NCBI RefSeq assembly: GCF_022012475.1
Contig: NZ_JAKLWS010000025.1
Location: 1 to 64,000, forward strand
Source of the DNA: Rhodohalobacter sulfatireducens
GTDB taxonomy: Bacteria; Bacteroidota; Rhodothermia; Balneolales; Balneolaceae
Length of the DNA: 64,000 nt
Reading direction: 5' to 3'
The notes under the pieces are model-generated. The model was given only the letters and a program-made list of their open reading frames with translations. It had not been told where the DNA came from and made no database searches. The translations under genes and the position numbers were made by a program. Positions 14,822 through 23,577 of this stretch are shown here, in pieces (position 1 is the first letter of the stretch; each line of letters begins with the position of its first letter).

Positions 14822-16186
14822 CTAAGACGTTATTACATCAACAGCTGTTTCAATTGTTAGTGTAGGTTCTTCTTTTATTCGATTCAACTCCGAAAGTTTT
14901 TTTCGGGTTGAATCTGCCAGATCCAGTTTCTGCAGGACTTCTTTCCCCGGCGCGACCACCGGTCCGTCCAGGTGAACCCATCCTTTCGAAATAAATTCAT
15001 CAACTGTTTTTCCAAAATTGGAAGGTTTGATGACTCCCAAATCATCGAGTAGTATTCCAAGTTCACTCATAGTCAAACAGGGTCTAAGAGATTGTGCGTT
15101 CACCCTGTTTTTGGATGATTTTGGAAAGAACGCTACATCCGGGTTCAGATCACTTACCAAAACTTTATCAATGGGTTCAGGCATGGAAAGGCTTCGTATT
15201 GTTTGATCGTAAATCCACTTGTACAGCTGACCGATATTTTTCGATAACTCACCAGAAATAGTACCCGGATCCAGGGACAGATCAATAGGATGGATGCTCT
15301 CATGCGGGCTGTCAGAATCGGCAATTTCTTGTAAATAAGTGGGTTTCAGATCATTAACCGAACCCCGTTTTAAATACTGCTTTCTCAAATGTGTCCAGGT
15401 ATCACTGTAAAAAGCCTGTGCCGAGGTGCGCGGATAACTGATGAGAGACTCCTCAGAAAAAGGTAAAATAGTTTGAAAAAGCTGGTTCAATAGCAGTTGA
15501 GCGTCATACCCACTTTCAGGAGATTTTTGAGTGATCAGAAACTCAAGAACTTCAAATGTGGAAAGCGGTTTTACAGTTCTGAACTCGTTGGAATTCGATT
15601 CACTTCTTACTCCGATCCACTCATCAATTGGGCATTGTACGGGGCTTGTGCTTCGATATAAATGGTTGTTTTCATCCAGGAAGGAATGAAACTGATGATG
15701 GGCCCCAAATACAGATACTAAACCCGCAAGTTGGAGGTCTGAAATCTCTGCATGCTTTGGCCAGACGTTTTGAATGAGTAAACGGTTTTTGAGACGATTT
15801 TCAAGCATTGATTCATCCAGTTCCGTTGTATCGCTCAGCATGTTATGAATGCTCTCCCGGCTGAGGCTTTGTAGCTGTCCTCTCTTAACATTGGAAGATT
15901 TGATAAATTTGTTAACAGACCACGCGATAAAATCACCCGAAGGGTCAGAGTCGACCCCCACAACAATGGTATTGGCAATTTGCGATTGTTCTTTCATCTC
16001 CTTCCGGATCTCACGTTTATCCGGATCGGCAATAGCTTTCATTTTATGACGGGTCGCATCATATTTGGGTCGCCAGCAATATCCATCCGTGGAAAGCACA
16101 TACACCGAAGGCGGACAAAGTTTTTGAATGATTCCCGCAATCGTAGGAGATTCAACAATTAGCAATGTGTAGACAGAGAGATCCAT
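14822..16186 (-). CDS. Divergent type IA topoisomerase paralogue, no zinc fingers
   Basis: A 454-residue protein with the order of a type IA topoisomerase core. The TOPRIM start LLIVESPTIAGII has Glu12, and the second TOPRIM motif VVGVDSDPSGDFIAW has Asp79 and Asp81. The 5Y-type active site LISYPRTSA has candidate Tyr251 and Arg253. SPHESIHP near 293-300 matches the HEAIRP motif, and LGVIKPSNFGKTVDEFISKGWV near 384-405 matches the GIGRPSTYA region. TopA has DxDxE at the metal site; here the third acidic residue is Ser83. It is shorter than TopA (about 590 for the core alone) and lacks C-terminal Cys4 fingers. It starts 2 bp after ybeY. It could be a reduced-activity DNA or RNA topoisomerase. 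Family is likely; activity is uncertain. Confidence 0.72.
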   Translation of the reverse strand: MDLSVYTLLIVESPTIAGIIQKLCPPSVYVLSTDGYCWRPKYDATRHKMKAIADPDKREIRKEMKEQSQIANTIVVGVDSDPSGDFIAWSVNKFIKSSNVKRGQLQSLSRESIHNMLSDTTELDESMLENRLKNRLLIQNVWPKHAEISDLQLAGLVSVFGAHHQFHSFLDENNHLYRSTSPVQCPIDEWIGVRSESNSNEFRTVKPLSTFEVLEFLITQKSPESGYDAQLLLNQLFQTILPFSEESLISYPRTSAQAFYSDTWTHLRKQYLKRGSVNDLKPTYLQEIADSDSPHESIHPIDLSLDPGTISGELSKNIGQLYKWIYDQTIRSLSMPEPIDKVLVSDLNPDVAFFPKSSKNRVNAQSLRPCLTMSELGILLDDLGVIKPSNFGKTVDEFISKGWVHLDGPVVAPGKEVLQKLDLADSTRKKLSELNRIKEEPTLTIETAVDVITS

Positions 16187-16188
16187 GA

Positions 16189-16668
16189 TCAGTCTTTCAA
16201 CTGTTCCAGGTAGTGATTTTCGAGTTGCGTCATAATATTTTTTTCATCCTTTGAAGTATCATTGTACCCTGCAAGGTGTAGCAACCCATGAATAAATATA
16301 CGATAAAATTCCTGTTGAATATTGGATGCCATTTCGCTGCTCTGTTCAGCAATTCGAGGGGCACAGCAGTATAAGGTCCCTTCGATTTCTTCTTTTGATG
16401 GGCTTGAGTCTTGCTCATCATTATAATTGAAGGATATAATATCAGTTACGTAGTCTCTCTCGAGGTATTTTTTATTGATTTCAATGATGCCTTCCTCATC
16501 GACGTAGACAAGTTCAACCAGTTCGAAGGTAATGTTTTCTCCTGATTGGATAAGCCCGATGATACTCTCCAGATCATGTAACTCTACGGGCAGATCGAAA
16601 TTAGAGGGATTATAAACTGATAGAACTGATTCGTTTAATTCGCCGGGAAAATCAGGAAACGTTGTCAT
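16189..16668 (-). CDS. ybeY: Endoribonuclease YbeY, rRNA maturation factor
   Basis: A 159-residue YbeY/UPF0054 protein. It shows RDYVTDIISFNY near 71-82 (the TDVLSF motif) and the metal-binding HGLLHLAGYND at 127-137, with His127 and His131. The third ligand, His in proteobacterial HGxLHLxGYDH, is Asp137 here, a variant I associate with Bacteroidota homologues. YbeY trims the 3' end of 16S rRNA and takes part in ribosome quality control. Its start overlaps the preceding 155-codon gene by 17 bp, and the topoisomerase-like gene follows 2 bp after its stop, so the three are almost certainly one transcript with coupled translation. The common neighbours phoH and era are absent. Confidence 0.92.
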   Translation of the reverse strand: MTTFPDFPGELNESVLSVYNPSNFDLPVELHDLESIIGLIQSGENITFELVELVYVDEEGIIEINKKYLERDYVTDIISFNYNDEQDSSPSKEEIEGTLYCCAPRIAEQSSEMASNIQQEFYRIFIHGLLHLAGYNDTSKDEKNIMTQLENHYLEQLKD

Positions 16669-17119
16669 CGTCGAAAGAGAAATCGTCGATATCGAGAGTG
16701 TCGGACAACGACAGGGCTACACCGCACATCATCATATCTTCAGGAAGTTGTGTAAAATCGCCGGTGAGTACGGAATCATCTACGTTGGAATACAAGCTGC
16801 AACCGGCACCCTGTTCAATAATCAGCCCGGAGGTAATTCCATTTTGCTTTCCGAAAAAAGTAACCTGCTTCAGCATTTCACTAGCTATGAATGCTGTACA
16901 GTTGTGTAGCTGTAAAAATGTATTCCCGGAGTAAACGGATACCATGTTCATGCGCTTTTCATCGACTTCAAGCCCAAGATGTATTTCAAGCGCTAGTTTT
17001 CTGCCATCTTCCTGGTTATCCATTTCGAGCCTGTAAACATCGTTACCGAGTCTTTTGGGTGTAGATTCCAACACTTTTCCAATGGACAAAATATTGTCTT
17101 CCGTAAATTCGTGTATCAT
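16652..17119 (-). CDS. Hypothetical protein, first gene of ybeY operon
   Basis: A 155-residue cytoplasmic-looking protein that I do not recognise. It has no signal peptide or membrane helix. The sequence alternates short strands with one helix, contains two separated Cys (HNCTAF near 94 and GAGCSLY near 126), and ends in a very acidic tail (DIDDFSFDDDNVS). The gene overlaps ybeY by 17 bp, so it is translationally coupled to it. Codon use and composition do not stand out from the neighbours. A role connected to ribosome maturation can be suspected only from position. Confidence 0.7.
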   Translation of the reverse strand: MIHEFTEDNILSIGKVLESTPKRLGNDVYRLEMDNQEDGRKLALEIHLGLEVDEKRMNMVSVYSGNTFLQLHNCTAFIASEMLKQVTFFGKQNGITSGLIIEQGAGCSLYSNVDDSVLTGDFTQLPEDMMMCGVALSLSDTLDIDDFSFDDDNVS

Positions 17120-17185
17120 AGAGTACTCAATTGTAACATTTATTGACCAGTAATATACGATCTGAAAGAATCATATTAAATAATA

Positions 17186-20100
17186 TCAGTTGCCGAGCCC
17201 GAATTGACTGATTCGCTGGCGACTTTCCTCGACAGAATCAGGCAGAGCCAAGCGGCCGTTTGTGATTGAATTAACTTCAAAACGGAGCTGATCGGCCGCA
17301 TCGATATCGTCATTTTCATAAAAGATATTTTGTAAAATCGTTAAGCGGCTCACCGAAAAGCTGATATTCTGGACAATCGATTCTCTTCTGCTTGAAAGCT
17401 GCTGCTGACGACTTTGCAATGCACGAGCTTCCTCGGTTTGTGCCCGGGACCGTGCCATTTGGATATCTTGCTGAAGTTCCTGCAATTGACTCTCAAGTTC
17501 ATTCAGATCCTCCATATCGTATTGAAGTTCCCGCTTGAGTTGGTTGCCTACAAATGAGCCGAGTTCTTTAGCTCGTTCGATTTCACCTGCACGCATATAT
17601 TTATATGCATAAAGGGTTGCCACGGTCCAGTCGTGCTCTATCTGTCGAAATGGAATATTATCCTCGCCATAGGACAGCCATTTTGCTGCACTTGTGGAAT
17701 CACCGCGTTCCATGTAGGCATCTGCCAGTTGTGAGAAACTATACCGGTAATTACCAAGCATTCGTCGGATATTTTCATCAAAATAGACATCCGGTGAATT
17801 CCAGTTTTCAAATCTGAAGTTTTCAAGTCGCTCGGCGTGAACATCTGGATCTACATACCCAAACGGCCCACTATTTCGTTTCTTCGGTACTACTCGAAAT
17901 GCCTTTCCTTCAAACTGGAAAAAATCCTGCAAGCCAAGCTGACCTGAATTCGAAACTGTGTTCGCAAAATAGACAGGTCTCAGCCACCTGTTATTCCTCA
18001 ACATGTGGAGAATCATTTTATCTTGTGTTTGAAGGTAGAAACGTTCATTTCCGGCGCGATCTAGTCCCGCTGAGCGTCCCTCGAGGTACCAACTAACTTC
18101 TTCATCAAGCTCCTCAACCGGCATGGAAAAAGGTTCAGCCATTTGCAGTTGATTGTACAGCATTGGAGTTAGTTCAACATCCTCTGGGAGACCTCCTTGC
18201 CTGAAAAATTGATTGGTAGAATCTTCGAGTTGAGTGGGATCGGCCTCAAATACCGAATTCAGGAAATCCTTTTCAACCGGAATCGAAATCTGTTCCGGAT
18301 CATACAACTCGAGCTGAGATGTCATCTGGTCGATCTCTTCATCGGTTAGAGTAATCGGGAGTGGCAGCGATTCGTGCGTTTTCCGATCCCGAAGCTGCTT
18401 AATATACCAGTCTGTATTCAACAAGCTGAGGTTTACAACCCTAACATCGGTTCGGACACCTTCAACTTCCTGGATATACCAAAGTGGGAATGTATCATTA
18501 TCCCCGTTCGTAAAAACGATGGCATTTTCTTCGAGAGAGTTGAGCAAATTATAAGCATAATCACGGGCTACATAGCGTTCGCTTCGGTCGTTGCTGTGCC
18601 AGTTTTGCGTCAGCATCCAACCTGGAACTGCTAAGAACATGAGTGTAAGAGAGGCAAATACAACCTGTTTACTTTTCCCGGTCGCCTCTTTTATGATCTC
18701 AACTATACCCGTCAGTCCAAGGCCGATCCAGATCGTAAATGCAAAAAACGATCCCACGTAGGCGTAGTCCCGCTCGCGCGGTTCAAAGGGGGTTTGGTTA
18801 AGATAAAATATGATTGCAAGCCCGGTAAGTATAAAAAGGGCTAAAATTGAGAATGCACGTTTCCAATCGTTCTTGAAATGGTAGAGAAATCCAAAAAGCC
18901 CGAAAAGTAGAGGCAGGTAAAAATAACCGGTATTTGCTGGGTTGTTTGCATGCCTGGTGTCTGAAAAACCGGCGTACCAACCTGCATCCTGAACATCCGC
19001 TTCACGGCCAATAAAATTCCAATTTAAGTACCGTACATACATGTGGTTGACCTGGTAGTTCAGGAAGTAGGAGAGATCAGAATCGAATTGCGAATAATAC
19101 TGTAAGTGTTGTGGTTGTGCAGAATGCCGTCGTGGAAAGAGAACCTCTTCATCGCGGTCGATAGCTCCAATGGAATTATCATAGGTGTTACCCATTAAAA
19201 GCGGGGATTGACCATATTGATCACGACTAAGGTAGCTCACAAAATCTTCTACGGTCGAAGGATCATTTTCGTCGATGGGAGGTTCGGCCTGTGACCGGAT
19301 GATAATCAGGGCATAACTGGAATACCCGATCATAATCATAGTGATTGCCAGCATTACAATATTGGCAATTCTGTGGCTGTGTTTATGAGTGTAATATACC
19401 CCGTAGCCTATAGCTGCAACCACGAGAATTACGAAAGTAATCGGGCCAATCAAACCATAGGTATATGATCCAATCTGTCCGGCAATATCAGGCATCCAGA
19501 TAACAGTGACCGGGTAAACAGTAAAAAATCCGAGAATAGAAATTCCGGTCATGATCAAGAAAGTGGAAATAGAAAATTCAATCTTCTTGAAGTAAATGAT
19601 CAATGCTACAAAAAACAGAGCCAGGAGGTTCAGCAGGTGAACACCAATTCCAATTCCAAAAAGGTAAGCGATGACAATGAGCCATCGTTCTGCATAGGGC
19701 TTCTCATGATTGGCCGACCATTTCAGCGACAACCAGACAACGAGTGCAGTCAGGCACATTGAGGAGGCATACATCTCAGCCTCGGTAGCGTTAAACCACT
19801 GTGTATGGGTAACTGTAAAAGTAAGTGCGCCAAACAATCCGCCTGCATATAATCCCACCTGGTCCATAAAATCCATTTCATCGGCAGGCCCACGCCATTC
19901 TTCAATTAGCCTGACAATGATTAGGTACATTAACATAATGCTGACTGCAGATGCCGTAACACTTATTAAATTAATGCTTAATGCTACATAATCTGTTGGC
20001 ATGAACATTGAAACCAATCGGCCTAAAATTGCAAAAAACGGAGAGCCGGGAGGATGGGCAATCTGAAGCGTATGCGAAATAGCAATATACTCGGCAGCAT

Positions 20101-20221
20101 CCCAAAAAGAGGTGGTAGGCGCTACTGTTAGTGAATAGACTACAAAAGCATATAAAAAGCTGATAGCAGCAAAGAAAATATTTCGCTTCCGATGATTAGC
20201 GAACATTGACGATAAATCCAT
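17186..20221 (-). CDS. DUF2723 membrane protein, GT-C glycosyltransferase-like
   Basis: A 1011-residue protein of the DUF2723 family, related to the GT-C mannosyltransferase superfamily (and eukaryotic TMEM260). The N-terminal half has about a dozen membrane helices. The first loop shows the family signature APTTSFWDAAEYI followed by IAHPPGSPFF (about 31-60), where the Asp would be the lipid-phosphosugar catalytic residue. The second half is periplasmic. It contains EENAIVFTNGDNDTFPLWY (about 565-583), then a helical repeat-like part and a coiled coil at about 930-965. It probably transfers a sugar to exported proteins from a lipid carrier. The substrate is unknown. It stands alone. Confidence 0.85.
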   Translation of the reverse strand: MDLSSMFANHRKRNIFFAAISFLYAFVVYSLTVAPTTSFWDAAEYIAISHTLQIAHPPGSPFFAILGRLVSMFMPTDYVALSINLISVTASAVSIMLMYLIIVRLIEEWRGPADEMDFMDQVGLYAGGLFGALTFTVTHTQWFNATEAEMYASSMCLTALVVWLSLKWSANHEKPYAERWLIVIAYLFGIGIGVHLLNLLALFFVALIIYFKKIEFSISTFLIMTGISILGFFTVYPVTVIWMPDIAGQIGSYTYGLIGPITFVILVVAAIGYGVYYTHKHSHRIANIVMLAITMIMIGYSSYALIIIRSQAEPPIDENDPSTVEDFVSYLSRDQYGQSPLLMGNTYDNSIGAIDRDEEVLFPRRHSAQPQHLQYYSQFDSDLSYFLNYQVNHMYVRYLNWNFIGREADVQDAGWYAGFSDTRHANNPANTGYFYLPLLFGLFGFLYHFKNDWKRAFSILALFILTGLAIIFYLNQTPFEPRERDYAYVGSFFAFTIWIGLGLTGIVEIIKEATGKSKQVVFASLTLMFLAVPGWMLTQNWHSNDRSERYVARDYAYNLLNSLEENAIVFTNGDNDTFPLWYIQEVEGVRTDVRVVNLSLLNTDWYIKQLRDRKTHESLPLPITLTDEEIDQMTSQLELYDPEQISIPVEKDFLNSVFEADPTQLEDSTNQFFRQGGLPEDVELTPMLYNQLQMAEPFSMPVEELDEEVSWYLEGRSAGLDRAGNERFYLQTQDKMILHMLRNNRWLRPVYFANTVSNSGQLGLQDFFQFEGKAFRVVPKKRNSGPFGYVDPDVHAERLENFRFENWNSPDVYFDENIRRMLGNYRYSFSQLADAYMERGDSTSAAKWLSYGEDNIPFRQIEHDWTVATLYAYKYMRAGEIERAKELGSFVGNQLKRELQYDMEDLNELESQLQELQQDIQMARSRAQTEEARALQSRQQQLSSRRESIVQNISFSVSRLTILQNIFYENDDIDAADQLRFEVNSITNGRLALPDSVEESRQRISQFGLGN

Positions 20222-20302
20222 AGATCCGATTTAAAGTTACTTTAGTTTTTTAATCTACACTTTTGAATACTCCTTAACGAAAGAGCCCACATGTTATTTG
20301 CA

Positions 20303-20321
20303 AATATCTTGCTAAGATATT
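20303..20321. repeat. 8-3-8 mini-hairpin upstream of NSS transporter
   Basis: AATATCTT-GCT-AAGATATT is a perfect 8-bp stem with a three-base loop in the 272-bp gap between divergent genes. It is AT-rich but matches the geometry of the GC-rich mini-hairpins in this window. Confidence 0.45.
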
Positions 20322-20453
20322 CAAGATCATCATTGAATGGGCAAAGATACCGAATCAGGCTTTGAAAGCACAATTGAAAATATATTGAAAGGGTCATTGA
20401 TGAATGAATTCCAATTTGACCGAATGAAATGCTTGCCAAAGACTGGAAAAATG

Positions 20454-20490
20454 GTTATCAACAGAATCGTGTTCGGGAAAGTTATCAACA
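20454..20490 (+). repeat. Direct repeat GTTATCAACA, two copies
   Basis: GTTATCAACA occurs at 20454-20463 and 20481-20490, 27 bp apart, the second ending 3 bp before the transporter start codon. It could be a regulator or translation-control site. It resembles, but does not match, a DnaA box. Confidence 0.4.
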
Positions 20491-20493
20491 ATA

Positions 20494-22002
20494 ATGGATC
20501 TTAAGACAAAGCAAGGTTCTTACTCAAAAGAACGGTTTAGTACGAAATGGGGACTTATTCTCAGTGTTTTGGGGATCGCTGTAGGTACGGGTAACATTTG
20601 GCGGTTTCCAAGGATTGCAGCTCAAAATGGTGGTGAAACCGGTGCAGGTGCTTTCCTGATTGCCTGGGTAACATTTCTCTTTATCTGGTCGATTCCTCTC
20701 ATTATTGCTGAATATGGAATTGGTCGGAATGGACGAAAGGGTGTTATCGGGTCGTACATAAAAATGGTCGGAAAAAACTCTGCCTGGATGGGAAGTTTTA
20801 TAGGCTTTGTGGCTACAGCCATAATGTTCTATTACAGTGTAGTGGCGGGTTGGTGTGCGTACTACCTGATTGAGTCACTCTTTTCAGCTCTTCCTGAGAG
20901 TTTAGATCATGCGGAAATGGTCTGGGCGGGATTTCAAAGTTCAACCTTGCCATCCATATTTCATGCATTAATGATTTTCCTGGGAGGTTTAATCATTCTG
21001 AAAGGCGTGAAAAGCATCGAGCGCATCAATTTGATCTTGATTCCATCCCTTCTGCTTGTGCTGGTTATTTCTCTGATAAAAGCCCTGACTCTTTCTGGAA
21101 GCGGAGCGGGGATCGCCTATCTTTTTACGCCGGATTGGTCAACTTTAAAACAGCCCGGCCTATGGCTCGAAGCTCTCACACAAAATGCCTGGGATACGGG
21201 TGCCGCATGGGGTTTGATTTTAACCTACGGTGCTTATATGAGATCTAGAGACGATATCACAATTAGTGCCTTTCAAACCGGTATTGGGAATAACCTGGTA
21301 TCGCTAATGGCCGCAGTCATTATCTTTTCAACTGTATTTGGGACTTTGGGATCATCTATGACGGATGGAGAGATACTAGAAGTGATGCGGACTTCAGGCC
21401 CGGCTTCAACGGGACTCACCTTTATGTGGATGCCTCAGCTTTTTAATGAGATGGCGGGGGGACGAATTTTTGCCATTCTCTTTTTCCTTGGGCTTACGTT
21501 TGCTGCATTCAGTTCACTTATCTCCATGATAGAACTGGCAACAAAAGTTTTTGTAGATATGGGTGTTACACGAAAAAAAGCAACGATTGGTGTTTGTGTT
21601 GTGGGATTTTTGTTCGGTATGCCATCCGCTATCTCTGTAGATGTTCTTGCAAACCAGGATTTCGTTTGGGGAGTTGGACTGATGATCTCCGGGGGCTTCA
21701 TCTCATTCGCAGTGATTCGATTCGGAGCTGACAAATTCAGGAAAACACTGGTAAATACCGATGAAAGCAGGGTTAAACTTGGCTATTGGTGGTCGCTTAT
21801 TATCAAATACGTGATTCCGGTTGAAGTGGTGACCCTGCTGGTTTGGTGGATCTATCTTAGTGCATCCGTTTACGCACCAGACACCTGGTACAATCCGCTC
21901 AGTCCTTTCTCAGTGGCAACAGTATTCCTCCAGTGGGGAGTGATGATGATTCTGTTCAAGGTCTACAATAAGAAGATTGCTGATAAGACGATTTTGAATT
22001 GA
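20494..22002 (+). CDS. Sodium-dependent transporter, NSS/SLC6 (LeuT-like) family
   Basis: A 502-residue, roughly twelve-helix inner-membrane symporter. The first helix carries the family signature GIAVGTGNIWRFP (about 27-39), where Na+ and substrate bind in LeuT. Further conserved parts are the ITYGAYM-like LTYGAYM near 245 and the sixth-helix region. Members import amino acids or related amines with Na+. Its length exceeds the second NSS gene in this window (41842-43188, 448 residues), with an added C-terminal helix. It stands alone, preceded by a direct repeat and facing a degenerate inverted repeat downstream. The substrate is not predictable here. Confidence 0.92.
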   Translation: MDLKTKQGSYSKERFSTKWGLILSVLGIAVGTGNIWRFPRIAAQNGGETGAGAFLIAWVTFLFIWSIPLIIAEYGIGRNGRKGVIGSYIKMVGKNSAWMGSFIGFVATAIMFYYSVVAGWCAYYLIESLFSALPESLDHAEMVWAGFQSSTLPSIFHALMIFLGGLIILKGVKSIERINLILIPSLLLVLVISLIKALTLSGSGAGIAYLFTPDWSTLKQPGLWLEALTQNAWDTGAAWGLILTYGAYMRSRDDITISAFQTGIGNNLVSLMAAVIIFSTVFGTLGSSMTDGEILEVMRTSGPASTGLTFMWMPQLFNEMAGGRIFAILFFLGLTFAAFSSLISMIELATKVFVDMGVTRKKATIGVCVVGFLFGMPSAISVDVLANQDFVWGVGLMISGGFISFAVIRFGADKFRKTLVNTDESRVKLGYWWSLIIKYVIPVEVVTLLVWWIYLSASVYAPDTWYNPLSPFSVATVFLQWGVMMILFKVYNKKIADKTILN

Positions 22003-22021
22003 GATTCAATAAAATCCGCGA

Positions 22022-22052
22022 AGTTTTTTCAACGGATAACATCAAAAAAACT
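22022..22052 (+). terminator. Possible weak terminator behind NSS transporter
   Basis: AGTTTTTT (22022-22029) and AAAAAACT (22045-22052) can pair around a 15-base loop, 19 bp after the stop codon. Just upstream lies CCGCGAAGT, the motif shared with the hairpin behind ppiB, so this may be a decayed copy of that element. Confidence 0.35.
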
Positions 22053-22087
22053 ACATCTGTTTTACTTCAAATAATCTTAAATAGCAG

Positions 22088-22642
22088 TTAAATCTTCTTC
22101 TCAATGCGCTGAAGAGTTTCAAGAATGGCTTGAAGAGTTTCTTTTGATTCTCCATCACCGGAAGATGATGGAGTTGAAGAAGAGGTTTTTGAACCAAGGT
22201 CCGTAATCTTATCTCTTTGGTCGATCACCTGCTCCCGAAATTCTCTGGAATCCACAATCCCGATCAAAGACATATCTGTTCCGCCAGTAGTACTTTGTCC
22301 CGCAGTTTCAATTTTCAACGTGCTTAAACCGAAATATCTTAGGATTGGGCCTTCGCGAAACGTCAAGTCCTGGATTTTATCCAATGGAATGGTCCGTTCT
22401 ACCTGGAACAGTACTCCTTTTCTGAAATTCAATGATCGAGTAGTGAGTTCACAAAACAAGCTGTCGAAATATTTGTTGAGATAGTATCTGCCAAAAATTA
22501 GCCAGAAGGGTATAATCACAATTCCAAAAACAGTGAGAACACAAGTTCCTACAACAATTGCCGTGATGTAAGTTTTAATTCGAGGATTAAATTGGGCTTC
22601 GACAAGGGTTTGTGCTTTTGTACTTGAAGGTTGTTCTTGCAT
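22088..22642 (-). CDS. PH (bPH2/YdbS-like) domain membrane protein
   Basis: A 184-residue protein with one hydrophobic hairpin (about 25-57) followed by a bacterial PH domain of the bPH2/YdbS type. The core reads NFRKGVLFQVERTIPLDKIQDL, then GLSTLKIETAG. A Ser-rich linker (about 145-160) leads to a short C-terminal helix that ends LERIEKKI-like. I chose the ATG at 22642. The frame stays open to 22789, but the extra 49 codons would read straight through the msrB terminator hairpin, so they are not part of the gene. Function is unknown; YdbS-type proteins are membrane-associated. Confidence 0.8.
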   Translation of the reverse strand: MQEQPSSTKAQTLVEAQFNPRIKTYITAIVVGTCVLTVFGIVIIPFWLIFGRYYLNKYFDSLFCELTTRSLNFRKGVLFQVERTIPLDKIQDLTFREGPILRYFGLSTLKIETAGQSTTGGTDMSLIGIVDSREFREQVIDQRDKITDLGSKTSSSTPSSSGDGESKETLQAILETLQRIEKKI

Positions 22643-22702
22643 AATTTTGTAATCAAGTTTTTTGTCTCTCAGAAAGGAATAGAATCTTGGGGAAAAGTCC
22701 AA

Positions 22703-22742
22703 TAAAAAAAACGACAGTTTAGATAAGTAAACTGCCGTTTTA
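22703..22742 (-). terminator. Intrinsic terminator of msrB
   Basis: On the minus strand AAAACG-G-CAGTTTA (from 22742) pairs with TAAACTG-T-CGTTTT around loop CTTATC (13 pairs and one internal mismatch), followed by an unbroken T-run to 22704. It is 69 bp behind the msrB stop. It is the clearest terminator in the window. Confidence 0.88.
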
Positions 22743-22810
22743 GAAGGTAATGGATGTGGGAACAAACGGGCGAAAAATTTTTTCGCCAAAGATCAAACAA
22801 TCAGAAATAA

Positions 22811-23389
22811 CTATTCGCTGGATTCAGCGGTTTGTTCAGAGTCTTTGGGGACAAAATGTAAAGCTGCTGAGTTCATGCAATAACGTAGGCCGGTTGGTTG
22901 AGGCCCATCATTAAACACATGCCCAAGATGCGAATCACACCGGCTGCAAACGATCTCGGTTCGTGTCATAAAAAAGCTGTTATCTTCTTTCTCTTCAACA
23001 GCATCTTCATCGATTGGTTTGTAGAAACTCGGCCATCCGGTTCCGCTTTTATATTTGGTTTCAGAATGGTAGAGCGGTTGGCCGCAGGCTTTGCATACAT
23101 AAACACCTGTCTCTTCATTACTGTTGTATTCGTTAATGAAGGGGATTTCTGTTCCTTTTTTACGCAGAATTCTAAACTCTTCAGAAGAGAGTCTGTTTTT
23201 CCATTCCTCTTCGGTTCGAACTACTTTTTCTTTGTCTTTTGAGTCACTCATAGCTTCAGTATATGTGATATTGTTCAAAAAATGTTGATGATCTTCCTCC
23301 GTCACTTCCTGGTTTTGTGCAAAAGAGTTACAGGAAATTAATAGTATCGACAGCAGAAGGCTTGATATCGAAATAATTGGTTGTTTCAT
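22811..23389 (-). CDS. msrB: Peptide-methionine (R)-S-oxide reductase, exported
   Basis: A 192-residue MsrB with an N-terminal export signal. The hydrophobic stretch at 8-20 is followed by a possible lipobox (LLISC, Cys20) or a Sec cleavage site at SFAQ. The catalytic domain (about 60-182) has the two structural zinc pairs CKACG and CSRCD, the SGTGWPSF motif and the catalytic Cys in LRYCMNSAAL. It reduces methionine-R-sulfoxide in proteins, here in the periplasm. It is a single-gene transcript ending at the hairpin near 22720. Confidence 0.94.
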   Translation of the reverse strand: MKQPIISISSLLLSILLISCNSFAQNQEVTEEDHQHFLNNITYTEAMSDSKDKEKVVRTEEEWKNRLSSEEFRILRKKGTEIPFINEYNSNEETGVYVCKACGQPLYHSETKYKSGTGWPSFYKPIDEDAVEEKEDNSFFMTRTEIVCSRCDSHLGHVFNDGPQPTGLRYCMNSAALHFVPKDSEQTAESSE

Positions 23390-23577
23390 AGCATTTTAGT
23401 TTTCATTAGCAACAAATCCATACATGATTGCATTCGGTCATGATGAATGACTTATTGAAAAGTCCTAACACCAAACACCATGAAGGATTAACTTCATTCG
23501 GATTGATTTCGTGCATATTAAATAAAAATGTTATAAAGATGTTAGGATTGGCAACGGTGTGTCAATAAAACCGGGAA

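Noticed and set aside
20454-20490. TTATCAACA pair as DnaA boxes or an origin
   Set aside because: The sixth base of the box (C in TTATCCACA) is A in both copies, only two sites are present, and no dnaA or gyrB is nearby.
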